A stretch of DNA of 64,000 bases, taken from positions 47,862,214 to 47,926,213 of the forward strand of contig NC_091017.1 of assembly GCF_041296385.1 (NCBI RefSeq), written 5' to 3'. Numbering within the stretch: position 1 is the first letter of the stretch; each line of letters opens with the position of its first letter. Source of the DNA: Aphelocoma coerulescens (taxonomy: Eukaryota > Chordata > Aves > Passeriformes > Corvidae). The translations under genes were made by a program, and so were the position numbers. A model generated the notes under the pieces. It was not told the origin of the DNA. It saw only the letters and a program-made list of their open reading frames with translations, and ran no database searches. Below, one piece after another: positions 1 through 10,862 of the stretch.

Positions 1-395
1 GAGTAACTGACATACCAGTGAGTGCTGTAATAAATTTAGACTAATGCTGGTGACATTGGCCTTGGGAAACATATTCACATTTACAGGATTGATGTCTTCA
101 TTACTTTCAACCTGAAAAATACAACAGCAATATAAAATTTTCTCTTCAAGTTCTTCCAGTTATTGGCATGTCAGTTGTACCTTTTCAATTTTTAAAATGA
201 AGTTCATAAGCACTTGTCTTCTTCATAATAAAGATTTACATCTTTCATGACCAGCTAAAATAGTTACCTGCTTTCATTAACTCATAGCATCTTGGGTTGA
301 CAAAGGGATAGTTTTTACATTCTCATATTTCAGAATGCTTCTTGTTGGATTTTTGCAGCTTGCTTGATATTTTTTTCTATTCTGTAGTGGAACAT

Positions 396-398
<3 letters not shown>
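1..398. other. Unannotated AT-rich DNA
   Basis: No gene, RNA or recognisable transposon is visible. Stop codons are frequent in all frames. The minus-strand open frame that ends in this stretch reads through the neighbouring microsatellite (runs of alternating Thr-His and Tyr-Ile), so it is not a credible gene. Confidence 0.65.

Positions 399-445
<47 letters not shown>
399..445. repeat. Compound (TA)n(TG)n microsatellite
   Basis: About 14 TA units run directly into about 9 TG units with no interruption. Compound TA/TG dinucleotide tracts are common in vertebrate genomes and are usually length-polymorphic. TA/TG tracts can adopt non-B DNA structure, but nothing here shows a function. Confidence 0.95.
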
Positions 446-934
446 TTAGTATTGACTAAAATATTTACCAAATGTTTAACTCTATTTAGATATTTCTGTG
501 CTAAAACTAAAATAATGTCTTCAGAGTGCAAAGCACATTACATTCTGAACAGTATGTGTGTTTGATGTCATCCTTCCAAGGAAAAGCAACAGAGCATAAC
601 ATGAAGCATTATGACTAAAGTATTTGTTTGGCAGAAGCATCAGTTCATCTTGCCTTACATCAATATCACAGAACTTTATGCATTTGAAGTACAAGAAATT
701 AATTTGTTCCCCACCCAGAGTGCATTTTTAAAACATCTGATGTTATAGAAAATAAAGCATCCACCAAAGAAAAAGATGTAAAGATATAATACATTACACA
801 TTTTTGCACAATGTGGTGCAAAACCTGAAATCCTTTGAAATGATAAAGATCTATTCAGACAGATCAGTGTCAAGCAGATAGGCTAAAACAGAATAGAAAA
901 GAAATAGAAAATACCAGAAGACAATACAGTGCAA
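446..934. other. Unannotated AT-rich DNA
   Basis: No recognised gene or repeat. A 65-codon minus-strand open frame at 676-873 has no recognisable domain and is of chance length for this base composition. Confidence 0.6.
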
Positions 935-1125
935 TTTATTTTTTTAGGGCACCTCTTATATTCTGAGTGCCTCGAAGTGCTTTACAAAGTAATGAATTAA
1001 CTACTTGCAGCAAAGCAACCAACCATTATGGAAGGAGAAGATGTTATGTGCCAGCATTTCAAACAAGTCCCAGCAAGCCTCCTGAGTTTCAAGCCTAGTT
1101 GTTAGGCTGTATTGTTTGTATCCAG
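935..1125 (+). repeat. Possible ancient MIR-like SINE trace
   Basis: The segment reading TTAGGGCACCTCTTATATTC followed by GCCTCGAAGTGCTTTACAAA and ATGAATTAA resembles the 'CTCAAAGCGCTTTACAAACATTAATTAA' region of old amniote SINE/MIR-type repeats. The following bases (CAAACAAGTCCCAGCAAGCC then TCCTGAGTTTC) loosely follow the same family's 'TCACACAGCAAG...CCAGGAGTCC' order. The match is short and diverged and is judged from memory, so chance similarity is possible. Confidence 0.3.
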
Positions 1126-2879
1126 GAGTAATTGTGCTTGAAAAGTTGCAGGTGCAAATAAATAATAAAAAAACCCCAGCAAACTTATATTAGATTTAAG
1201 AACTGACTTTTTAAAATGTTGAATTTACAAATTTACGGAAGTGCAAGCTTATCCTTGGAACTCAGTACTTTAATTAGCTCTAATTTAAAAAATCAGGGTT
1301 CTTTGCAGGTTTTTTTCTTTATTTGCTTACTAATATTTTCTTCGTTTTAGAAAAGGAGGAAGAAAACTAAAATTAAGATAGAGGGCCATTGTGGGTGCTT
1401 TTGTGATGTGGAAGGGATGTATCAAAAAAAGGAAGGGTCAAGTCTATAAATTCAAGTTGAAATAATTAAAGGCCGAGAAAGAGCTGAAAGTGGGGAAGAA
1501 GCTCCAATACTTCATCTCCTTCTGTTTTCATTACAAAATTATGCTCAGAGGATGATGGACAAGTTTGAAAAACATTTATCAGTCACAGAAGATAATAAAA
1601 TTCTTGTTCAGAGTTTGATTGATATGCTTATCTACATTAAGTCTGTACAGGGAATGAGTATAAAAATTTCTCTAGTTTATCCAGTTAGAAAACAAGAAAT
1701 AGTTCAGGTTTTGATAAAGGTTTTTTTGAAAAATAAACAATGTTACTTTCTTTTACAAGAAATCTTGAATTGGATTTTCTCAATACCTCAAACAAACAAA
1801 TTAAAAGCACGAAAGAGAAGATAAAAAAAGTAGAAGAAGTTGTTACAGTCATTCAAACCTGAAACCTGTCTTGGTCTTAGAAAAAAAAAGTAATTTTCAA
1901 TGCTGCTTTCTGAACAGGGAGCTAAATAAAGCACAAAGCTTGATTTTGAGAGTCATGTAAATGCTGTGACATTGTAAGAATAGGAAAATCTATCAAAAGA
2001 ATGCTTTTAAAATTAGAGAAGCATGAAAGTACAATATGCAGAGTTTAACAGACCTTAAAACACTCAATCAAAATTCCTTGCCTAGTGACATTTCACTGTA
2101 CCTGTGCACAGTAAGTTTTAGATATTCAACAGAGTGACTCTTCAAAGGGATAAGAGAATATAGCAACCAACACACAAAGAGGTTCCACTTTTTGAAGTAT
2201 TACCATTTGATATGCCTACTTAAGAATTGTTCCGGGAGGTGTGCACATAATTCATGTTAGATACTCTATCCTCACAGTGTAAAGGCAAATGATTACTCCA
2301 TGTGGTCCAAAACGTAAAATTCTTCATGTAGTTTTCTTGTGCAGTAGTTGACATCATCCCAGAAGTGTCACAAAATCCAGTATCTCTAGAGCTTGAAGTA
2401 CGCAAAGGAAATGATGCAAATTTATATGAACATAGAAGTGCAAGCCTTTTAATTCTTCAGAAACTTAGTCAGACGTTAAAAAGTGGTTTATACATATGTT
2501 CTCACTTGACTCTCTATAATATCCATTTATGCTTAACTGCCCAATGCTTTAGAAAAATACAAAGTAATATTTTAAAATGAATGCTTTGGACTTCTTCCAG
2601 AAAGGACAGAAATAAGACCACAGTGACACTTGAGGTAGACCATAGAGGTCTCAGATATTATGATGCTCAGATATTATGAAATTATAACTCAGCACAAGCC
2701 TCTGATTTCATCACTTGCACTTGAATTGTGACTTGTGCCACCAAGCTGTGTTAGGGGAAGTGCCATTTTCTTCCACTGGAAAATCAAAGAAAAACCTCTG
2801 GTTCTTAGAGTAAAAGGAGTAGAATATCTTCCTCCCCAGCACACCTTTCCCCTCTCGGGTTAAAGGTAGGCCAAATAAA
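1126..2879. other. Unannotated DNA with one unrecognised 90-codon open frame
   Basis: An open frame at 1552-1824 (plus) begins Met-Met-Asp-Lys and is rich in Lys, Ile, Leu and Val. It has no domain I recognise, no flanking splice signals that extend it and ordinary AT-rich composition, so it is more likely chance than a gene. Another frame at 2365-2580 (plus) overlaps one on the minus strand (2220-2405) and is equally unsupported. No transposon is visible. Confidence 0.5.
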
Positions 2880-3165
2880 CAATTTTTGGGTGCTGTCCTA
2901 GCTGGGCATGCCTAACTTTTCCTTCAGCCTGATGCATCCAGACAATAAAATAGCTGGGAAAAGCGAACTTGAAACATGGATTGCGGACCCAGGATTCAAC
3001 TTCCAGCTGGCTCCGGCTGCCACTGGGGCTGCAGCACTGACAGCTCTGCTGACACCCCCAGGGAAATACCTTTTCATGTCAGCTAGGGAGAACGACTTGG
3101 AGTGCAATAACTTAGTGATACAGAATAGGGATCTATTGAAAAGATTCAGTTGTTATTTGTGATGC
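2880..3165. other. GC-elevated patch open on both strands
   Basis: This ~230-bp core (2890-3110) is clearly richer in G and C than its flanks. It carries overlapping open frames on the plus strand (2908-3162, 84 codons, with an Ala/Thr/Pro-rich middle) and the minus strand (2898-3107, 69 codons). Neither product is recognisable. It could be the worn remnant of a transposon, a conserved non-coding element or an orphan exon. Simultaneous opening of both strands mainly reflects the local lack of TA-rich stops. Confidence 0.3.
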
Positions 3166-5217
3166 TGTAGGACTGTTCTTTAAGTAAAATATCATATGTT
3201 ATGCCCAAAGTAAAAGTTTCTTAAACATTCTGGTTGATCAAGCTTCATAGCTTGTTTCAATTTTTTCCTTCAAACATCATTAATTTTAAAAGATTTTATT
3301 ATCCAGTTTTATAAAGTCTCAGGGAAGATGGAAAAAATATTTCTGAGTTTTTTGTTTTTTTCTCCTGAATGATGGAAAGGAGCAATGAAAAAAATGGTGA
3401 ACACCTCTGCGTGGGTTACAGAACAGCTATCAACCAACTTAGAGATTTAGGACTTGATTTTGCTGCTATTAAAATACATTAAAAAATGCAGTTGATTTTC
3501 AATTACACTTAGAACTTAAAAATGAATGTTGGAGCAACAAGAATTTACTTTTGCAGAAAAAAAGTCTTAGTCCTGTCTTTATGGAAGATAGAAGATTCCT
3601 GTTGAACTAAATACCGCTTGTCTGAACCAGCCTCTAGATTTTAATGGGAATTATATAGTGGTCAATGACCACACTAGGAAAGAAAACATTCTTTTAGCAA
3701 ATGTCATAACTTTTTGGCTGATTTGTATACGATCAAATTCTATTCCTATAGATTGGCATTTTCTTTTACCTTTGTAAGTTACTTCCATGGGGGCTGTCTA
3801 AAATAAAAAGAGACAAATATATACTTCTCCAACACATTTTTCTAGTGCTACTAGTATTCCTACTGTACAGTATTTCTGTAATTTTCTATTTTTATTAATT
3901 TCTTTTATTATTTTTTATTTTTCTATTTAAGCTGAAAAGTAATAAATAACTTTTCCCTTTCTTTTTAATTGCCACTGTTGTTCAGAAAGATACATGAATA
4001 TCTAATTGTTGATGTTTTACAAGAATGAAAAGGGATTTTTATCACTAATTGCAATATTTCCCATTCTATTTTAACTGTCTTGAATCTCTGATTTCTGAAT
4101 AATTTCATATTTGCAGCTACAATATGGATGCTTAACTATTGTAAAAAGGCTGAATACACCTAACAAATACACAATAGAACCATCACAACCCAAAAGTAGT
4201 TTTCACACCAGCAATTTTCCTTAAAGCTGATGGTAAGCTATTCCAAGAGCTTGGTGAAGGAACTGCTTCATTATACTGACTAGCTGCACTCTGATTATCT
4301 AGTAAATTGCACAAGAAAAGAGATTTGGAGAATTCTGTGCAGGTTTAGAGCTGTATGTACTTAGAGCTTTCAGTGTGCTCAGAGCTTTTAATGATATCTG
4401 TTATTATATCAATTGAACAGTAACGATGACAGCTGGGTGCATTTTCTGAAGAATAATAAATGATGGAAACACTTAATGATCCGAGGTAAGTACAAGGCAA
4501 TTTAATACCAACTGGTCATTAATTCCTTAAGAAATGCAGAAATATAAGATGCTTGTGACTTTCACAACATAAACACAGTTATTGGATAGAATTATAGATA
4601 TTTCCCCTCCTTGTTCTCTTTCATAATTTCTTCTACGTGTACATGATCCTATGCACTTTCACTTAACTGGTCATATCTATGGCCTGTACTATCAGTCATA
4701 CAGAAAGGTGCTTGACTTTTTTCGACACGTCTTTCTAGAATTAACATATATGCTTTATTATCATATTCCCACAGTCTAAGTGAAGAAATATTTGTCTCAT
4801 AAATTTATGATGATTTATAGAAAACATTTAACATTCATAAATAATGGCTTATTGTTAACATGGTTTACAATCATCCCATTAATCATGTAGATTTTTTTGA
4901 CTAGAATGGTTATTTAATTGTTTCTGTACAGCTGAAAAGGAACATCATGTTCTTCTTGATCAGTTATTACTAAATTACTCAGGGTTGAACTTGTTTTTTA
5001 ACATAAACAGCATGAAAAAGTATTTTTGTTTTAATAACTGGAATATAAAATTATAAAATAATTTTACAGAAACAGAAAATTAACTAGAGGATGGGTTTTC
5101 TATTTTTACAGAACTTGATAGCATTAAATGATATTCTAAGTAGTCTAGAATAATTAAATAAGATTTTAAGGAAAGGGTGCTATTATCTACTATTTTATAC
5201 ATGCAGTCCAACTTTAT
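3166..5217. other. Unannotated AT-rich DNA
   Basis: No open frame of note, no transposon and no RNA gene is recognised. T-rich low-complexity DNA occurs around 3880-3960. Confidence 0.6.
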
Positions 5218-5328
5218 TGCTGTACTAATGCCAAGGTTGTGGGTTTGATGCCTTTATGGGCCATTCACTTAAGTGATGGACTCGATGATCCTTGTGGGTT
5301 TCTTCCAGAATATTCTGTGATTCTGTGT
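5218..5328 (+). mobile_element. TguSINE1-like SINE (tRNA-Ile head, CR1-X-like tail), 5'-truncated
   Basis: The left half, from about 5220 to 5262, matches the 3' half of tRNA-Ile: CTAATGCCAAGGTTGTGGG, then a B-box-like GGGTTTGATGCC and the acceptor-strand end TATGGGCCA. It runs directly into TTCACTTAAGTGATGGACTC and GATGATCCTTGTGGGT, ending TATTCTGTGATTCTGTG, which is the 3' tail of the CR1-X LINE type. This chimaeric structure defines the SINE called TguSINE1 in passerine birds, moved in trans by CR1 reverse transcriptase. The tRNA 5' half with its A box is missing, so this copy is 5'-truncated and cannot be transcribed from its own promoter. Several mismatches to tRNA-Ile show it is not recent. 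Confidence 0.82.
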
Positions 5329-6487
5329 CTACACGCCTATCTTTCATCATGGAGAAATTAAATCCTGTAGATAAATTGGTGCATTCTTAAAATGAAGCAG
5401 CTCTATCATGTGAGGAAATATGACAAAATGAAGAATAAATTAAATGAAAGAAGAAATTTCATGTTGTTAAATGTTGCCCTGTGGCTGCAAAACAGAAATT
5501 TTAAAAAATTTAAAAAAAGGACACAATGAAAATGAGCCAGTATTCTTAGTAACTTCAATAAGTCTCAGAACTATATCTACTTACACATATATGAATAAAT
5601 TATTCAAAGGAACTTAATTAAATTAAAAAGAGAAATTATTATACTGTTCTCAAAATGAAATAATGAAGGATTCATGAAGAATTCATTAAAGTGAAACATG
5701 AAATGAAGTATAATTCTGTTCTGTGTCAGAAACAGAGGAGAATATATTCTATACCATATATTTTATCTAATACTGGGACCTTACTACATCGTTGAAAGCA
5801 ATTTATAAGACTGGGATCCATACCAGATGGGAAGCAGGAGCCTGCAAAATGTATCATCAATGAAAATAGAAGTAAAATATACAGTTCAAATTCTCTGAAT
5901 CATGCTCATTTTCTGCTTCAGGTATGGATGAACGTCCACAAATGAATTATTCTGGGTTTTTATCGCCTTCCTCGTTCTCAACATAAACAATACAGAGGAA
6001 ATGCAAGACACCTCCATGTTTATATCCTTTTTCAAAAATGGAACAAACTCCCATGAATTACTGTTTTTTCAAAATAGATGTGCAGGTAGTAAATTGACAA
6101 GAGTTGAAAAATGCAGCATATTGTACATCTCTGCATTGATATAAGTGGGTGCATAAGGGGAATAATCTACTTCTGGAACAAGGCAATAGCAGATAACTTC
6201 TATTACTTATGTTGCTCCTGAGAAAAGTGGAAGTATATGCTACATCTTATTTAAGACTAGAAGAAAAGTGACAGTCTACACCAGTGTAATACGAATTCTA
6301 CTGATACAGTCATCTATGTTCTTTCATCTTCTTGTCATCGCAAAACATTTGGAAGAAATAAAACACCCAAAAACTTGTATTTGTAGCTTTACATATATTC
6401 CCAAATTTTTATCCACAAGCCAAGAGAGTCAAAGCAGAATAGAAGAGCTGTCAGTTTAGGATGAGATTCTTTCTTTAATATTTTAAT
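5329..6487. other. Unannotated AT-rich DNA
   Basis: Nothing recognisable. A 63-codon plus frame at 6268-6459 has no known domain and is taken as chance. Confidence 0.6.
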
Positions 6488-6808
6488 ACTACTGTTTTCA
6501 TATTCTGTATCATTGTTTCTTGTCTGGCAGTACCCAGATCATATCAACAAGAAAGTAACATGAAGCTTATTTTATAGTAGTAAAAACTGCTGTCATTGTA
6601 AGAGAAATATGAATGAGGTGCTTTTAATTAGAAATTCTGTCTCATAATAACTACTGTTTTCATATTCTGTATCATTGTTTCTTGTCTGGCAGTACCCAGA
6701 TCATATCAACAAGAAAGTAACATGAAGCTTATTTTATAGTAGTAAAAAACTGTTGTCATTGTAAGAGAAATATGAATGAGGTGCTTTTAATTAGAAATTC
6801 TGTCTCAT
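6488..6808. repeat. Tandem duplication of a ~160-bp unit, near-identical
   Basis: Copy 1 (6488-6645) and copy 2 (6650-6808) start ACTACTGTTTTCATATTCTG and end AATTCTGTCTCAT. I see only two differences inside them: one extra A in the run after TAGTAG in copy 2, and CTGCTG in copy 1 against CTGTTG in copy 2. Both copies are joined by AATA. The unit is not a known transposon. Such high identity means a recent segmental event in this lineage, a polymorphism, or an assembly error. Confidence 0.95.
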
Positions 6809-6943
6809 TATAAAGTAAGAGTAACTTATATGGTAAATAGCTGAATGCTATACTTGAATTTATAGACTATCCATTACATACAGTGTAAGATTTTAATATT
6901 TGAATGTAATTTATTGAATGTTGAGGGTCAACTCCATCTCTGA

Positions 6944-7356
6944 GATCATAGAATTTTAGAATGGCTTGGGTTGGAAGGGGCCTTAAAGATCATCTGGTCC
7001 CAACCCCCCCGGCATGGGCAGGAATACCACCAACTAAACCAAGTTGCTCAAAAACCCCATCCAGCCTGGCCTTGACTACTTCCAGGGCAGTATTCCAGAG
7101 AATACAACTTCTTTGGGTAACTTGTACCAGCCTCTGAGTAAAGAATTTCTTCCTCATATCTAATATAAACCTGCCCTCTTTCTGTTTAAAGCCACACCCC
7201 TTGTCCTATCACTAAATGCCCTTTTATAAAGTCCCTCTTCAGCTTTCTGTAGAGACTCTTCAGGTGCTGAAAGGTGTCATAAGATTTCTGCAAAGCTTTC
7301 TCTTCTCCTGGCTGAATAACCCCAGTTCTATCAGCCTGTCTTCATAGGAGAGGTAC
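6944..7356 (-). mobile_element. CR1 LINE, 3'-terminal fragment, antisense
   Basis: It begins with the reverse complement of the avian CR1 3' end (ATCATAGAATTTTAGAATGG, then GGTTGGAAGGGGCCTTAAAG and ATCATCTGGTCCCAACC) and continues through the usual 3' UTR/ORF2-end order (CCATCCAGCCTGGCCTTGA, GTAAAGAATTTCTTCCTC, CTTGTCCTATCACTAAATGC, CAGCCTGTCTTCATAGGAG). About 410 bp are kept, so the copy is 5'-truncated in the way usual for CR1. Many substitutions and no open frame remain; it is a dead fossil. Confidence 0.95.
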
Positions 7357-10300
7357 TAAGTTACAGAGTTAAGGAGCCAGTGAAACTGGTAAGAAAGTTT
7401 TCAATGAAAGAATTCCTTCTGACAGAATATGCCCTATTACTTTTATGAGAATTTTGCTAATATTCTGACAGCAAACTATTTGCTGTTTAGTACTGTGCAA
7501 TCCACTAAAACTGTCTTTTAGTCTTTTGCCTGCTTGGCATGTGGCATGCTGAGAATTTCCAAGCTGACTGCGTTGCACCATAACATGCTTGAGGTGGTTA
7601 TGCTGCAGAAGTGGTTGAGGGAGGGATTATGCAGTGATTCTGCTTTCCTCTCCTCTCCTCCTCCCCTCCAAATATTGTGCACACAACTTGGATGAACCTT
7701 CCAGAGCACAAGATTCCAAGTTGTCCATTTTTCTTACTGGCCTTTTTGAAGGTTTGTTCCAGTCTTGCTAAGAAGCCAGATCACCCAGCATGTCACCAGG
7801 TCCCACCACTCCAGGTTATGAGCATCAAGAGTATCCCTAGGAAACCTATAAAAAAGATACTACAGTTAAAACATTGTTGTTTAAACTTGCCCTTGTCCTG
7901 CATCTTTATCCAGGCAACAAAAAATTCAACAAGCAGTTACATATTTACCAAAGGAATTTTTCAGTTACTTCCTTTTTTAAGCTCAGAATTTCTGTCTTTT
8001 TGTCTGAGCTGAAGAATCTTTTCCCCTCAAATAGTTAAGGATTCACAGGTTAAGCAACCTTATGCCTGCTTCTTCTCAGGTCTAGCAGATGTACTCAAAT
8101 TCTGCTCAAGAGACATTAAGAGCACTTCAATTACCCCCACTTCATTGAAAAACACACTGCCAGATCCTCATGTTTTATGACGATGGACTAGGAATTCCTC
8201 AAGACATGGGGTGTACTTCAGCCTGATGATTTCAAAGTGGTATTTTCCAGAATGCCTCCCAACCACATTAATCTTTGACTTCAAGGGTACATGGCAAGAC
8301 TCACCATGGATGTAAACTGGGAAATTATAATGAGATTACCATTTTTCCAACTGGATGATTGAAGGATGTCAGTCTAGGGTGAGGCTTCTGTCTCTGAATC
8401 CCAAACAAAAATTTGTAGCTAGCTCAGGGATACAGATAGACAATTATAAATAGAAAAAAATACAAGATTTCAAAAATCACCTTTTTGTTTTTTCCTGATT
8501 CCTTTAGGTATCAGGTCACAAATCCATTTCTCAGAAAAAAACCTCAGATGTATTACTTATGATTCTGAAAGGGACTCAAACAACAGGTTGTATAAATATT
8601 TTTTGGGTCTTGCCCTCAATCTAAAACAATGAAATATAAAAGCAGAATTGTCTCTCTGCCCTCTATAAATTAACTTAATTTTGTTTCTACTCTGACACTA
8701 AGAGATCGAATAAAAATGTTTCCTTTTTTTAGAAAATAAATTATTTTCTTTCTTCAAGGAATGCCTCTATGATCTTGATTAAAGAGGGAATTAAGAAATG
8801 AAATGAATTCTTTTCAGTTTAATACTAGCAGGATAGATTTGAACCTCTGACTATAGGTGACATATTGCTTGCAAAAAAACAGAAAACAAAATCATGTGTT
8901 TTATTTTACCAGGAAGAAAGATAAGACTGTCAGACAATGGATTGTATAAAAAATTTCTCCCAGACTATTTCCTCCAAATGTCTTCTGTATCACTGAGCTA
9001 AATAGAAAAAATACCTTTTTTCCCAGTGCTAACTAATCCTTTAAAGGCCAAAAGAAATCTGCTTTTCCTTTCTTTCTGCAAAGTTTGGAAACCCTTAATT
9101 CCAACCAAATATTTGTTCCTTCTCCACAGAAATGCCACATTTTTGACTCTTGACATTCTTTTCACAGAGATCAATGAGAAACATCAAGAGGCACATCTCA
9201 TTGGCAACAAGTGTTTTTCGTGACGCATAAATAGACCAATTTAATATGGAAGTTGGGATTTTTTATGATAGATGTTAGACTTCATCTCCAAAAGTTTTTT
9301 TTCTGAGCTGTTTTGAGACTGGTGTCTGACCATTACTATCAATATCAAATATCATAACAGTTATGGAAATGACAAATATAATTTCCTAACTGATACAGTT
9401 TTGATATGTTTAATTCAATCACCTCTATTTCTTTTCTCTTGAAGGAATCAACATTTTTTTCTTCCTTGGAGACAGACAGTACTCTGCTGGTCTTTAGGTC
9501 ACTTCTTGATGACATGGAATTGGACAGATATCAGATATCAACTTTAGATCAAGCCAGTAACTTCCTCCCCTGAACTACCCTTACTAGAACCAGTGCTTAA
9601 AGAGCTTATGGATTTCAGTTCAAGTATCTGAAGGTCTTTAAATGGAAATGGTTGGTGTGAAAAGAAATTATGTTTGTGTCATACATCCATGAAATACGTA
9701 GGGAAACACATCTAATGTAAATTAGACACTTTCTTTCCCTTGAACTATTTACAAAAGTGTAGTTTCCCCAATGATTTCTCAAAGTGTTTCCTAATTTTTC
9801 TGATCTCATGCTTACATAAGTGTACCTTAACATCAGAATGCTTTTAAGGAGACAGCATCAGAAAAGTGGGTATTATATGAACCTGTGGCATCAAATTTTT
9901 TCAGAACAAATATTTAGAAAACTTTTTGAAGTCCATATCACCTCATTCATTTCCCAAGGGAGGAGCATGATAGAGCAGATCAAATGGAAAGAAAGCTCAT
10001 GGGTTTCATCTTAGCATGATGCCCTGAGTTTTGTCTTAGCAGTGAAGAAATTACCCTCTGCATCTGCATCTGTTCCTTCAGAGATTCTGGCCCATGTGGC
10101 CTTTACTTCTTTAATGTCAGGAGATCACAGTGACTGACTAAGATTAGCATGTTTGTTAGTCACACCATTGAGCATAGTAAATGATTACTCAATATCCTAA
10201 ATAAAGCTTTCTAGAGCACTAGGACAAAACTCAACATAAAGTTCTAGAAGTTAACTCAATGAAAGCTCATTACAAAGAAAAAAGGAATATTTTAACTCCA

Positions 10301-10829
10301 GTCTATTTATAACTTACTTTCCCACCTTTTTCTTTAAATCAGCATATGATTCCTGCTCTGCTTAAGTAAAACCAATTATTCTTTTCAGTCATCCAATTTC
10401 TTCAGATGTGTTGAAAAAGAGAAAAGAAAACCCCCCAAAAAATATTTTAATCTGAAAAAGACATCTCTTCATTTTTTATCTTGTAATATTGTCATTAACT
10501 TGTTTGCCAGCAGCTTTTTAACTGAAAACTGGTCCTATTCCTTAGACTTTTAGTTCATCAAGATAAAGGCCCAAAGCACTAACATATATAACTTTTCCCA
10601 TACATATGGGATATATAGGACAATGCCAATTTCAATTATATAAAAAAAAATCCCAGACGCTAACAACCGCCAACCATTAGTTGAGTAAGTATTTTAAATA
10701 GTGATCAGAGAAAGGGACCTGGGGAACATTTCTCTAAATTTAGCTTCCTGTCACTATTTTATAGAAAGCATTATTAGCTATGCGTTGAAGAGTTTGGTTT
10801 CATTCACAAGATATTCAGTACATAACTGA
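7357..10829. other. Unannotated AT-rich DNA
   Basis: No supported gene or transposon. A 111-codon plus frame at 7677-8012 is unrecognised and its composition is that of the surrounding DNA. A short pyrimidine tract (TTTCCTCTCCTCTCCTCCTC, continuing to 7669) starts at 7644. Confidence 0.55.
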
Positions 10830-10830
10830 T

Positions 10831-10862
10831 TAGGTCTGGTTAAGCAATCTAGGTCTGGTTAA
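10831..10862. repeat. Short direct repeat, 13 bp twice
   Basis: TAGGTCTGGTTAA occurs at 10831-10843 and again at 10850-10862, a period of 19 bases. It looks like local slippage rather than an element. Confidence 0.85.

Noticed and set aside
277..531. Minus-strand frame with Thr-His and Tyr-Ile repeats
   Set aside because: It is the translation of the TA/TG microsatellite.
1552..1824. 90-codon Lys/Ile-rich frame as a small gene
   Set aside because: It reads like random AT-rich translation. There is no promoter, no exon context and no recognisable domain.
7677..8012. 111-codon plus-strand frame
   Set aside because: No domain, no supporting splice sites, and composition like the surroundings; unrecognised and of chance length for this many bases.
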